Made by a program: the position numbers and the translations under genes. A DNA stretch of 64,000 bases from Ascaris suum. Taxonomy: Eukaryota; Nematoda; Chromadorea; Rhabditida; Ascarididae. The notes under the pieces are model-generated. The model was not told the DNA's origin. It made no database searches and saw only the letters and a program-made list of their open reading frames with translations. The stretch lies in NCBI GenBank assembly GCA_013433145.1, contig CM024185.1:2058501-2122500 (forward strand), written 5' to 3'. Below, piece by piece: positions 30,101 through 40,151 of this stretch; position 1 is the stretch's first letter, and the number at the start of each line of letters is the position of its first letter.

Positions 30101-30605
30101 AGAACTATTATGAGTAATTAATATCGACTAACACTATAATCATTTGCTGTGTTGCAATTTTTCAAAATTTCATTCATAACGTTGAGAAATATTATTCGCA
30201 TTCAATTTTATTTTATTAATCATAAAGATGTTCGTTGATATAATAAAATATTTAACTTGGAAAAGAGCAGATTCAAAAAGAAATTTGCCAAGAAGTTTGC
30301 CATTTTATTAATTTCCACTTCGTTGGAATATTAACTCATTTCAGCAATATTTTAAAACTCGGAAAGAGTGATGTCCGTTTATATTAAGAAGTGATCAGAA
30401 CGGTCTAATCATTATATATTAAAGAAGAGGAAGTGAAAAAGAAAGAAAAACGAAAGAATATGCAAATTTACCCGAATCCAATACGCGATTCACCGCCTAC
30501 CGAACCGCCAGCTGCCGAAGCCACTGAGCCATAATCAGAACGAGTGACCACAGTACGCGTGATTCGTTTTGTTACATCGACGCTCTCGCCTGCTGCGCCC
30601 TCCAT
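1..30605 (-). CDS. che-10: Rootletin (ciliary rootlet coiled-coil protein), 30 exons, 3' end cut by window edge
   Basis: Spliced on the minus strand from 30605 down to 1. Exons: 30605-30472, 29466-29238, 28578-28403, 26631-26517, 25816-25619, 24526-24408, 23873-23753, 22042-21964, 19288-19176, 17648-17554, 16947-16816, 15904-15812, 15521-15382, 14906-14702, 13831-13734, 11914-11695, 10959-10751, 10383-10312, 9631-9531, 8960-8763, 8311-8111, 7564-7405, 6132-5939, 5291-5181, 4727-4602, 3350-3135, 2324-2186, 1512-1436, 687-570, 142-1. All junctions keep phase; the sum is 1443 codons plus 2 nt. Residues 1-120 are Ser/Thr/Gly-rich; the remainder is almost continuous heptad coiled coil with short breaks near 285-312 ([15 protein letters not shown]) and 385-400 (SLSPEGT, LPPQ). 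The segment [13 protein letters not shown] followed by TVRDLEHQ matches the vertebrate rootletin segment I recall as YFSNEHSRLLLLW...ERDLLQL. Rootletin forms the striated rootlet below cilia. The filarial 'major antigen' (about 2000 residues, from memory) belongs here, so roughly 600 residues should lie off the left edge. The true N-terminus may be upstream (see 43725-43780). A myosin or paramyosin rod is less likely because of the rootletin-like N-terminal segment. Confidence 0.92.
570..687 (-). CDS. che-10: rootletin exon 29
   Basis: Residues 1358-1397, [20 protein letters not shown] then [19 protein letters not shown]. Acceptor AATTTCAG, donor GATG|GTAAAA, ends in phase 1. Confidence 0.9.
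1436..1512 (-). CDS. che-10: rootletin exon 28 (77 nt)
   Basis: Residues 1332-1357, [20 protein letters not shown] then AERER. Acceptor ATATTACAG, donor CGG|GTTAGC, ends in phase 0. Confidence 0.87.
2186..2324 (-). CDS. che-10: rootletin exon 27
   Basis: Residues 1286-1332, [20 protein letters not shown] then a less helical tail [15 protein letters not shown]. Acceptor GATTTAG, donor GTG|GTCAGT, ends in phase 1. Confidence 0.87.
3135..3350 (-). CDS. che-10: rootletin exon 26
   Basis: Residues 1214-1285, [20 protein letters not shown] then [20 protein letters not shown]. Acceptor TGTTTTAG, donor CAG|GTACAT, phase 0 at both ends. Confidence 0.9.
4602..4727 (-). CDS. che-10: rootletin exon 25
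   Basis: Residues 1172-1213, [20 protein letters not shown] then [20 protein letters not shown]. Acceptor ATTTCAG, donor AAG|GTTTGA, phase 0 at both ends. Confidence 0.9.
5181..5291 (-). CDS. che-10: rootletin exon 24
   Basis: Residues 1135-1171, [20 protein letters not shown] then [17 protein letters not shown]. Acceptor ATTTTAG, donor GAG|GTTCGT, phase 0 at both ends. Confidence 0.9.
5939..6132 (-). CDS. che-10: rootletin exon 23
   Basis: Residues 1070-1134, [20 protein letters not shown] then [20 protein letters not shown]. Acceptor ATTTTTAG, donor AAG|GTGAAC, ends in phase 0. Confidence 0.9.
7405..7564 (-). CDS. che-10: rootletin exon 22, 5' boundary uncertain
   Basis: Residues 1017-1070, [20 protein letters not shown] then [20 protein letters not shown]. 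The frame is open further up to an in-frame TGA at about 7600, but exon 21 ends in phase 0 and the only matching AG is the poor ATTGAG at 7565-7566. Donor AAG|GTAAGC, ends in phase 1. Confidence 0.78.
8111..8311 (-). CDS. che-10: rootletin exon 21
   Basis: Residues 950-1016, [20 protein letters not shown] then [20 protein letters not shown]. Acceptor TTTTTTCAG, donor AAG|GTAAAT, phase 0 at both ends. Confidence 0.91.
8763..8960 (-). CDS. che-10: rootletin exon 20
   Basis: Residues 884-949, [20 protein letters not shown] then [20 protein letters not shown]. Acceptor ATTTCAG, donor CGT|GTAAGT, phase 0 at both ends. Confidence 0.91.
9531..9631 (-). CDS. che-10: rootletin exon 19
   Basis: Residues 850-883. 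[20 protein letters not shown], a Thr-rich spacer leading into coiled coil [13 protein letters not shown]. Acceptor GATTTCAG, donor AGG|GTATTA, ends in phase 0. Confidence 0.87.
9772..10245 (+). pseudogene. GC-richer island with two open plus-strand segments, possible decayed coding or mobile sequence
   Basis: Lies in the intron between rootletin exons 19 and 18. It is visibly richer in GC than the flanks. Plus-strand open segments at 9772-10008 (ends [12 protein letters not shown]...) and 10053-10244 (contains [20 protein letters not shown] and [20 protein letters not shown]) are in different frames. The minus strand also has two open frames here. No domain is recognised, and nothing shows it is spliced or expressed. 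Confidence 0.25.
10312..10383 (-). CDS. che-10: rootletin exon 18, 3' boundary uncertain
   Basis: Residues 826-850, [20 protein letters not shown] then APS. Acceptor CTTTCAG. The donor TCAG|GTGAAA is used here. A weaker donor, AAA|GTTTCT with the exon reaching 10255, is also in phase and would add 19 residues ([18 protein letters not shown]). Confidence 0.72.
10751..10959 (-). CDS. che-10: rootletin exon 17
   Basis: Residues 756-826, [20 protein letters not shown] then [20 protein letters not shown]. Acceptor TTTACAG, donor AA|GTTAGT, ends in phase 1. Confidence 0.9.
11695..11914 (-). CDS. che-10: rootletin exon 16
   Basis: Residues 683-756, [20 protein letters not shown] then [20 protein letters not shown]. 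Acceptor CTTTTAG, donor AG|GTGCGT, ends in phase 2. Confidence 0.9.
12036..13543 (+). pseudogene. decayed coding-like sequence inside a rootletin intron
   Basis: The 1.8 kb intron between exons 16 and 15 holds a GC-richer block. In the plus strand, protein-like runs are broken by stops: [20 protein letters not shown] near 12735; an acidic Ser-rich run [13 protein letters not shown] near 12945, stopped, then [20 protein letters not shown]; and [20 protein letters not shown] leading to [12 protein letters not shown] at 13223-13543. This pattern suggests a retrocopy or retrotransposon gag-like remnant with point and frameshift lesions. I see no reverse transcriptase or transposase motif and no flanking repeats, so the class is unknown. 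Confidence 0.35.
13734..13831 (-). CDS. che-10: rootletin exon 15
   Basis: Residues 650-683, [20 protein letters not shown] then [12 protein letters not shown]. Acceptor TTTTTTAAG, donor AA|GTAAGT, ends in phase 1. Confidence 0.86.
14543..14561 (+). repeat. G19 homopolymer
   Basis: A run of 19 G in a rootletin intron, in very AT-rich surroundings. It could form a G-quadruplex; the exact length may be unreliable in the assembly. Confidence 0.9.
14702..14906 (-). CDS. che-10: rootletin exon 14
   Basis: Residues 582-650, [20 protein letters not shown] then [20 protein letters not shown]. Acceptor CTGAAAG (a second candidate, GTTCAG, 6 nt in breaks phase). Donor AG|GTAAGA, ends in phase 2. Confidence 0.88.
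15382..15521 (-). CDS. che-10: rootletin exon 13
   Basis: Residues 535-582, [20 protein letters not shown] then [20 protein letters not shown]. Acceptor TTTTTGCAG, donor AAAG|GTTGGT, ends in phase 1. Confidence 0.9.
15812..15904 (-). CDS. che-10: rootletin exon 12
   Basis: Residues 504-535, [20 protein letters not shown] then [11 protein letters not shown]. Acceptor ATTTTCAG, donor CG|GTATCT. Chosen over a second GT 6 nt downstream because only this one gives Arg with the next exon and keeps the frame. Confidence 0.87.
16816..16947 (-). CDS. che-10: rootletin exon 11
   Basis: Residues 460-504, [20 protein letters not shown] then [20 protein letters not shown]. Acceptor ATTTTCAG, donor CT|GTTAGC, ends in phase 2. 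Confidence 0.9.
17554..17648 (-). CDS. che-10: rootletin exon 10
   Basis: Residues 429-460, [20 protein letters not shown] then [11 protein letters not shown]. Acceptor ATTATAG, donor CA|GTAAGC, ends in phase 2. Confidence 0.9.
19176..19288 (-). CDS. che-10: rootletin exon 9
   Basis: Residues 391-428. Finishes the hinge (EGTQVLPPQ) and restarts the helix ([20 protein letters not shown]). The acceptor TTTTTAAG was chosen over AAGAG and CACAG because only it restores phase with exon 8. Donor CAG|GTATGG. Confidence 0.87.
21964..22042 (-). CDS. che-10: rootletin exon 8 (79 nt)
   Basis: Residues 365-391. [20 protein letters not shown] then SLSP, the start of a Pro-containing hinge. Acceptor AATTCAG, donor CCAG|GTAATT, ends in phase 1. 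The frame is too short to stand out without its neighbours. Confidence 0.86.
23511..23538 (+). repeat. (AAAT)n tetranucleotide repeat
   Basis: About six units of AAAT after an ATATGCATGTACA-like purine/pyrimidine-alternating stretch in the intron between rootletin exons 8 and 7. Confidence 0.8.
23753..23873 (-). CDS. che-10: rootletin exon 7
   Basis: Residues 324-364. Coiled coil [20 protein letters not shown] followed by [20 protein letters not shown]. Acceptor GATCAG, donor CAG|GTATAT, ends in phase 0. Confidence 0.9.
24408..24526 (-). CDS. che-10: rootletin exon 6
   Basis: Residues 285-324. A break in the coiled coil (GSGPTVSED), a helix, a second break (LPAGAPMED), then YDALMKK. Acceptor ATTCTAG, donor AA|GTAAAT, ends in phase 2. 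Confidence 0.88.
25619..25816 (-). CDS. che-10: rootletin exon 5, diagnostic conserved block
   Basis: Residues 219-284. Contains [20 protein letters not shown] and [10 protein letters not shown], the best match to vertebrate rootletin in this window (aromatic-LS-E-Q then LW, followed by RDL). This block argues against a generic myosin-tail protein. Phase 0 at both ends; donor GAG|GTAAAT. Confidence 0.93.
26517..26631 (-). CDS. che-10: rootletin exon 4
   Basis: Residues 180-218, uninterrupted heptads ([20 protein letters not shown]). Acceptor TTTGCAG, donor AGG|GTAATT, ends in phase 0. Confidence 0.88.
28403..28578 (-). CDS. che-10: rootletin exon 3
   Basis: Residues 122-180. Coiled coil [19 protein letters not shown], then a short polar non-helical stretch with one Trp ([11 protein letters not shown]), then [13 protein letters not shown]. 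Acceptor TATTAG, donor AG|GTTCGC, ends in phase 2 and forms Arg with exon 4. Confidence 0.88.
29238..29466 (-). CDS. che-10: rootletin exon 2, ends at a GC donor
   Basis: Residues 45-121. A Ser/Thr/Gly-rich linker ([26 protein letters not shown]) is followed by the first helix ([20 protein letters not shown]). Acceptor ATTTAG. No GT donor both keeps phase 0 and looks acceptable; AAG|GCGAGT does, giving GLQHK joined to VEEYRRR. Confidence 0.85.
30472..30605 (-). CDS. che-10: rootletin exon 1 of the model (first in-frame ATG)
   Basis: Residues 1-45. The ATG is at 30605-30603, followed by [20 protein letters not shown] and a Gly/Ala/Ser-rich stretch. The donor is GG|GTAAAT and the exon ends in phase 2. 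The frame stays open above the ATG (NTEKLEQT precedes it) to a TTTGTAG acceptor, so this Met may be internal. Confidence 0.82.
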
Positions 30606-30631
30606 TGTCTGCTCGAGTTTTTCGGTGTTAG

Positions 30632-30638
30632 CTACAAA
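30632..30638 (-). other. 3' splice site TTTGTAG just upstream of the first ATG
   Basis: On the minus strand TTTGTAG ends 26 nt before the ATG at 30605. It is either a spliced-leader trans-splice acceptor making this the 5' end of an mRNA, or a normal acceptor for an upstream exon. The in-phase join to the 43725-43780 exon (A + CT = Thr) favours the second for at least one isoform. Confidence 0.55.
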
Positions 30639-30824
30639 CTTTCGGTAGATATTCACAAAACTTGATCAGCATCCTTGTCATTAGCGGATTTTACGCGTGA
30701 AAATATGAATGAAAATTGCAGCCACAAATGGGATCACATCGTAGGCTCTCTTTGAGCGCATATATCTATGAGACCAGCTTCTCATATGATTGATTATGTT
30801 CAACACGTTTCTTACAACTTGTCG

Positions 30825-32711
<1,887 letters not shown>

Positions 32712-32852
32712 ATGGCAGCACTTGCCCCTTATGCATTAATTCAAGGGAGATGTTTGAGTAAGCTGTCGCACGATGATTTGGAAAGAAAGAATTTTGCTCC
32801 TCTTCTTCTACATTTGAGTCTATCAGTCCCATATCCTTCTCTAAAACCCATA
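32712..32852 (+). CDS. candidate gene exon 1
   Basis: 47 codons from ATG, in phase 0 at donor GTAAGC. An unspliced reading would continue to 32966. Confidence 0.33.
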
Positions 32853-35415
32853 GTAAGCATTAGATCCGAGAGAGCAAATACAATACTGGAATCGCCAATA
32901 ACAACAAATGTGTTACAGCAACAGTCCTTTTTAACTTCATTGCATAACCAGAAATGGGCTCTTTAACCTTCAAGACAATAACCCCCCTTAAACCTCAAAA
33001 ATAAACGTAACTTTTAACCGTTGCATACTAGGATATTTATGGAGAGCCACATAGTGCTCGAGACAGGCACTGGTACCCCATAGAAGGTATCACGAGGATT
33101 CTTTGTTCCAAACAAAGAGCGACATGGTCGCTTCAGGACAAGAAGTGATTACTAGAGTGGGAAAAGCTCGACCACCTGACCTACCCTCACTGGAGTGGAG
33201 GGCTAGCTTGCCACCTCTATCGCTGAAGAGAAAGCTTTCGCAGTCTGTCGATCAACTCACTACCGTTGCTCCACACCGTGGGACTGAGGTATTTACAGAC
33301 ATTCGATGAATCATATTTCATATCGAATCATATTTTTATATCAATTGCGTTAAAATGTTGTATAACTAAATAGAAATTTTAGAAAGAATTTTGCGAGGCA
33401 ATTCTAATAGTCAAAAGACAAGAATCACGAATAAAATACGAAAGTGAAGATGTGAGCAAACGTGGTATGAAGAAAAAGAAAAAAAAAAAAAAACTCACTC
33501 TCAACAAATCTTTATTATGATTTTAGATCACGCCCACTTTACAACATTCGGCCTCAAGACTAAAAAAAAACCATTTGCAATTGCTTACACTTTTCTGAAA
33601 CGAAAAAAAAAAACACAGTAACTATTTCGTTATACACCATTAAGCATTCAATATTACATTTTCGTATACACATTAAAGATTATTGTTGATTTTATAAGTT
33701 TGTTTATAAATTTCAGTAAAAATCTATTAAAGAAAAAGGAATGAAATTTTTGAAGACGATATTGAAGTGATATTATTTTCATTAAAGGCATTTTATTCAT
33801 CGATGCGAACATTAGAAAATATTGTGAGAGAAAAAAAAAACTGATTTTCATATCGTTAAGCCAATGTTAGATAATGTTAGAGAACGATTTTTACTTCAAC
33901 TTCAATTCAATTTTACGATAGTGAATTCAGCAAACGATATGAAACTAAATTGATTTTGAAGATGAAAAATTTTTGAACGAGTAAATCATAATTATAAAAT
34001 ATTGCGAAACGTTTAATATGAAAGTGCTTTTCAAAGGGAATAACGTACTATAGAAGTGAATATAGATATTTGCTATGCACTCATCTCTTTATGTCAAACA
34101 GATTTAAATAAGCATATTTGCTTGTATTTTTAATGCTATGATTGTTATATTGCGCCCAAGTAGAGATAGCAATGAATGTGCAGTACAGAATAAGAGAGCA
34201 TGATATTGTGCGAAAATTGCGACATCCTCATGGATATCTAATACTAAAATACTCAAAAATCAATATTTGCTTATAAATTTCTCTTCTTGATAAATGGCAT
34301 GATACTGAAGTGAAAATTACTAACTATAGCAGAAATAGGAATATTCCATATGCTTTCACTCAAAATTTTAAAGAAAGTTGAGCTGAAGAAGCTCGTTGTC
34401 TTTGAAAATATCATCAAGACGTTAATTTGCTAAGAGCTAGATTGAACAAATGTGACATTTACACAGCATTCAAAATTGTGGGCATTCCACAAAATCTCAA
34501 CATTCCTAGCTTTGTATCGTTAGAGACATCCTCTGTAAACGTTGAAAAAGAGTTCCACCCGAATGCGAAAAAGTTCAACCAACGAAACGACTAATGACAG
34601 TTGAGTGTCACTACACGTGCGATTGGCACGACTATGTGCTTGTGTGCAGTGTTACAGTCTTCTTAAACACATCGCCGATGGGTTTTTCCAGACGACGGGT
34701 GAATTAGTCAGCATATGTGATCGATGGTATGTGCAACAAACAATTCTGCACTTACTGCTTCACAAACACACAAAAAAAATGCATCATATTCAATAGCTTT
34801 AACGTGCACATTACCGCACTTAGCTCATTTTTTTTTCTTTACTAACTTCTTCGCAATGCTCATAACATTAGTGCTTATTTACGTTTTTCGTTTTTGCATG
34901 TTGCAAAGTGTTGCAAGTGCTAATGCATCTCTGAAATTCCTTCAAACTTTTGTATCGCTTTTGATATCAGATTACAACGACTAGGTTGCTATTATAAAGG
35001 AGTTGGAAGGATATGCGCTTTTGAATTTTTGCTCACCGAGTCAAACAATTTCATAAATTCGCCATAAAAAGAAAGAAAATATACAGAAATATTGAATTTA
35101 CATTTCAACCCCGCCGTTCATCACCTAAAATTTCCGCAGAAAATTTCTTTGTAGATGTTCCCGTTGTGGATCGTCAAAAGGAATGAACATTTTCACATTC
35201 GAAAGTGTGCATAATTCACCACGAAGTTGATTAGTTAACGTAAAATCCGATGTTAGAGGTATTCATTGGTGTGAATTATGCGTCACGTTTCACTTTTAGT
35301 AATTCTTGATTTAAAGCTAAAGCACCGAGGCATACATATCGCCACATACATATACACGCATATACACGCACATACACACACACACACATACATACACACA
35401 TACACACACATACAC

Positions 35416-35454
<39 letters not shown>

Positions 35455-36744
35455 TACACACATACACACACACACATACACACATACACATATACACACA
35501 CATACACATACACACACATACACATAAATAAATGCGACAGCGGAGCGCAAATTTTGCAGTGCAGGTGGAAGGGCGGCGGGGATGAGGGTGGGCTAGGACA
35601 GGAAGGGTACCCCTGTGCAAGAAGCATCTTCGTTTATATACAGATCTTTCATTTTTGAAGATAAAACTTGTTTGAGTTGAATGGATATTAGGAAACAGAG
35701 TCACTTTTAGTAGTGACGATTTGATATATAAATTACCTTTTATACATATTACATTATAATTGATTTTTTCCATATTAATTTCTTTAATCATGTTGACTCG
35801 TTTTTTTTTGTGTTTGAAAAGCGCTATGTTCCGAGTATAGACTTTCGTATTCGCATAAAATAATCAAAACAAGAAAATAATATAACTCCGGCCGTTATTC
35901 AGTGAGGGTAAACAATACGAATGCAAGCACTAATTTCACTTACTCCCATTATACGACCTGCTATAAAATATAAAGTAGAATTTCAATGCCTCAAATATGT
36001 AGTCCTAATATTTCAATACCAGACTAGACTATGTTTTCTCACCTTACTATGATAACGAAACAAGGGAAAATTTGAACGCTAGTTGGAAGTATGGTTAACT
36101 TTCAAAGGGTGCTGCACTTACAAACGGCGAATGTAAATAAGAGAATCCATCGATTTCAGTGGGCGAATCACAACACCATTAAAAGAAGTTTCAAACCGTC
36201 ACCAACAAGTAAACGATCGACACAATGGCAGCATTCTGCATTGAAATTTTTCTCTTCTTTGAGAAATCAAAGTGCCGAAAAGTGACAAATAGGCACAACG
36301 ATGAAAAGTACCAATTTTTAAGCATTTTTTTGCAGTGTTCAATGAGAATCGATTTAGTCAAAGAATCTCAGCTATTTTTAAATTTCATGCTCTCACAATT
36401 TATTGATATGATCGCTATTGAAACCATCTAATGATTCACACTTTTATCAGATAGGGTTTCGTACTGTAATTTTTCATGAAGAAATAGAAGTTGTCCCTTT
36501 GAGATCAATTGCCTCTCTTTTGAAGCATAATCCTGGAATGGTTGTATTATTTCAGTTTCTAATAAGACGAATTTTTTTTTTAGCTAGAGGGAAGTTTGCG
36601 TTCACTTTCTCATCTAATTTCCTTTCTTCCATTTTTCCTCATTTAGGCTTTGAGATCAATACTGAAGGGCTAACGGATGTGATAAATCGACCACGGCTCA
36701 TTCCACTCACGGATCCGGTTGAAGCGAGAGAGGCTAATAATTAA
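32712..36744 (+). CDS. candidate four-exon gene of unknown function, 169 residues, possibly nested in a rootletin intron
   Basis: Hand-spliced exons 32712-32852, 33067-33288, 34650-34698 and 36647-36744 keep phase throughout (0, 0, 1) and end at TAA. Exon 1 starts MAALAPYALIQGRCLSKLSH and has donor ATA|GTAAGC. Exon 2 has acceptor AGACAG and encodes ALVPHRRYHEDSLFQTKSDM, then a Pro/Leu/Ser-rich basic stretch (KARPPDLPSLEW, LSLKRKLSQSVDQL), with donor GAG|GTATTT. Exon 3 has acceptor GTGCAG and encodes CYSLLKHIADGFFQTT. Exon 4 has acceptor CATTTAG and encodes FEINTEGLTDVINRPRLIPL then TDPVEAREANN. No domain, signal peptide or membrane segment is clear. The support is base composition, splice signals and phase only; chance cannot be excluded. 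I do not recognise the family. Confidence 0.35.
33067..33288 (+). CDS. candidate gene exon 2
   Basis: 74 codons, distinctly GC-rich compared with its flanks, with good donor GAG|GTATTT. It is the most coding-like of the four exons. Confidence 0.38.
34650..34698 (+). CDS. candidate gene exon 3 (49 nt)
   Basis: 16 codons plus 1 nt between TGTGTGCAG and GTGAAT. Phase matches both neighbours. Confidence 0.28.
35333..35526 (+). repeat. CA / CATA compound microsatellite, about 190 bp
   Basis: Alternating purine-pyrimidine units of CACA, CATA and TACA. Overlapping His-Thr and Cys-Val open frames here (up to 171 codons on the minus strand) are repeat artefacts. Confidence 0.95.
36647..36744 (+). 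CDS. candidate gene terminal exon
   Basis: A 2-nt phase remainder, then 31 codons and TAA, after a strong CATTTAG acceptor. No canonical AATAAA lies close downstream. Confidence 0.35.
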
Positions 36745-37489
36745 ATGATTTTTTTTCGTTTATAATATTTCTAGTATGTATTCGGTTGATTAGCAATCAC
36801 AATTCTATAGGAAGAGAATTCGAAGAATTTATAGACATTTCTACCATTCACTATAAACAGCCATATTTCACGAGTTTTTTTTTGTCATTTCGACGAAGAA
36901 GCGTGACGCATTTCATGTTAACGAAAAATTTTTCGTACATTTTTCTGCCGTCGTTTCTTCCTTCAACAAATTACTCTTCTCTTTCTTGTTCACTTTCGAA
37001 GTCTCAAATGCGATCTCGCTTTTCAATGTCGAATTGAGAAAATATCACCTTATGATCTAAATAACATTTGCAAATTTAAACTGGTGGCACACATTGCAAG
37101 AAATAATTATAAGCAAATTGCATATTAATCACTATTGCAATAAACTGCATAAAATACCAAATATTGCAATTTAATTGACTCAGTTTAAAATTCATTTATT
37201 AGTTTTTTTATTTTTAATCTTGAATTTTTTTTTTTTGCTTATAACTAATATTCTCGATTTACGCTAATTATTATGAAATACGCAATCATAATCAGGCGCT
37301 TAGAAAGCCTCTCTAAACGGTTCCACGTGAGCAGGAAAGTTATTCTTTCCCGCCAGATTTCGATCAACTCACATATATGCCACCTGGCATATAAGCATCT
37401 TGAAAGGTAAGGTGAGAATTGATTTAAATGTTTTCTCTTTTTAGGCTCACTTCATGTACCATTTGACTGAATCTATGTTGCATGGTCGG

Positions 37490-37645
<156 letters not shown>

Positions 37646-39262
37646 GTATACATGAACTATATATAGCTTGCATATATAGATGTATGTAAGCTTATAGATG
37701 AAAGCCTATGGGCATGAATGTCCTTAAACATATCCATCCAAGAACCTCTTATTTCAGCAGCATAGTCGCTTCGATTTTATTATTTCATTGCATTGTAACT
37801 TCAGACTTTCTTTTTTCCGCCTACATTATAAATTACAGTTTCCATTATTGGTAGATTGAGCTCATATTCTCACTTTCTTCATTCATTGTTTTCTTTAGGC
37901 GCATGGGTAGCCCTACTTATCAAAAGTCGACAGTCATGATGAATTTTTTTCCGCTACTTTTTATCACTATCAGTCAAATGAAATATCGGATGGCTATGGG
38001 AATCGTTCTCCTTAAAAGAAAGTGTGAAAATATTATATGAGCGCATCCAACGTTCATAGTCATTTTACCTGTACAATCTTTTCCCTTTTCGTTTAAATTC
38101 TTCTCATTTATACTTAATGAGATAGTAACAACAATTTTTTAATACTATTTTATAATAACTTCCAATTAATAAATTATAATGAGACATTATTTTTCGTAAA
38201 TAAGAAAGCGGAATTTTATAATTGAAATAAAACCATTCAATGAGTGATCGGATGTTGCGCTAATTATTTAATTTCCATCTTTCTTTCGTTTTATCTTGCG
38301 CATTACTACTCATATCAGTCGTCGATACCTGTTCGTCATGCAAATGTCAGAGATAAAACCTACCTATTATGAATTAAAAAAATAAAGTTTTGCTATGCAG
38401 GAAAATTATTACAGTTACTGTTAATTATATTCATTGCATATAGATTTGTTCATTAATCAAACTTTTCTTTTGAATCTGCAAAAAATAACTACTATTGAGT
38501 TGATAACTTCTAATGCATCCAAATTTTCAATAGAAGCATCTTTTATATGCCGCTTCAGATTCATCAATGCTAGCAAAAAACAGCCAACCATTCATTCCAC
38601 AAAAATCATTTCAGCATACTCAAACCACAATAGGTAGAAAAGAGATGAAATCAAATACGTAACAATAGACTAATCGAAGTGATGAAAATATTGCGCTAAA
38701 TAACGCTAACCTTCATTTGAAAATATTTGGAGCACCATGAAGCATACCTGCGAGCGAAAATAACCTGTACACCCACAGCTATTTGCCAGTATAACCCCCA
38801 CACCCTAACCCGGTCCTATTGTTTTTTTTCGAACGTTCTAAATGTTCCCGAGAAAGGCTTGTTTCTTTGGAATAGACTTACCTTTTATTGCATCGAAATA
38901 ATCATTTTTACTGTGATCGTCGTTTAACGTTTACATTACGTTCTTTTTATTAAAGTTTACTCTTTGCGTCGATAAAAGATGTGTTTTTCAAATGAGATGA
39001 ATTTGCCTAACATAACGGGTCATATTTTATCTTCAGTGTGTAATATTTTCTCAACAATTTTTTCCAACGTTTTCCAATAGATTTCGCCGTATACACAAAA
39101 TAATTCTTCATTTCCTTATGAAGCAAACGACAACTATTAAAGAAATTTTTGTAGATCACGAAGTACCCCATGACATGTTAGATAAACAACTTTTCACATA
39201 AATATATGCGCAAAACATATATAAATGTATAAGTGTATAAGTATAAATATAAATATAAATCT

Positions 39263-39371
<109 letters not shown>

Positions 39372-40109
39372 CACATTTATTCATTAAACATATATTTCCA
39401 TATGCACACAGTTAACATTTGCGTACAACTGAACATATATAAAATTTTACTTACATTTGCATACATTGTATAATAGCAATAGAATGGCAATATACGAATA
39501 TAATAGCAATAGAAATTTGCATGAGCGTTTTGTGAAAACATTGAGAAGAAAGAGTTTTATTATCAACATAAGCAATATGTTTAGTTAAATGAGGTCATTT
39601 AGCGTTCATCGTGAAATGGAAAGAACGACGCAACCAGTCGGCATCGACTGTTTACTTGTGTGATGATGTCGACTGCTTTCAGTAAGCATCAGCAAAAATA
39701 ATATTGAATGCAACAAATCTCTCATCAGTAACAAATGTGCACAACATAAACGATAAACGAAAGCTTATTTATATCCTCGATGAACGTATATATGTAAGAA
39801 AATAAATAACACAGTTCTATGCACCAACAGAGAATCTTGAAAAATGAAACTCGTGATCCTGAGAGGGAATTTTTACACACCTATGCGGTATGTGGGAATG
39901 TTGGACGTAAAACGGAACGAAGCCACAATGCATTTCGGATTATTCTATTGTGAGGCTTAGGAACGAGAACAGCAGCGAACAGCATAGACTTGATCCCCAG
40001 CACTTCGACGTTCCAATCCAGGCTGCTCCCTTCACTTTAAGCTTAAACCATTGCATACACATGTTAATGGTGTATCAGCAGTGGTGTGAAACGTATCTAA
40101 GCGCGGATA

Positions 40110-40151
40110 TGCCATTTAACCATACTTGAAGGCCATTTAACCATACTTGAA
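40110..40151 (+). repeat. 20 bp direct tandem duplication
   Basis: GGCCATTTAACCATACTTGA occurs twice in immediate succession, the first copy with an A in place of the leading G. Confidence 0.8.

Larger units (their letters stand above)
143..30471 (-). other. rootletin introns: contents
   Basis: Intron lengths run from 290 bp (15522-15811) to 2675 bp (19289-21963). Others over 1 kb are 3351-4601, 6133-7404, 11915-13733, 17649-19175, 22043-23752, 24527-25618 and 26632-28402. Most are AT-rich with poly-A/T runs and I see no gene in them. Exceptions are the GC-richer islands at 9772-10245 and 12036-13543, a G19 tract at 14543 and an (AAAT)n array at 23511. No tRNA or rRNA gene was recognised. 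Confidence 0.7.

Noticed and set aside
35276..35791. A 171-codon minus-strand Cys-Val frame and a 126-codon plus-strand His-Thr frame
   Set aside because: Translation of the CA/CATA microsatellite.
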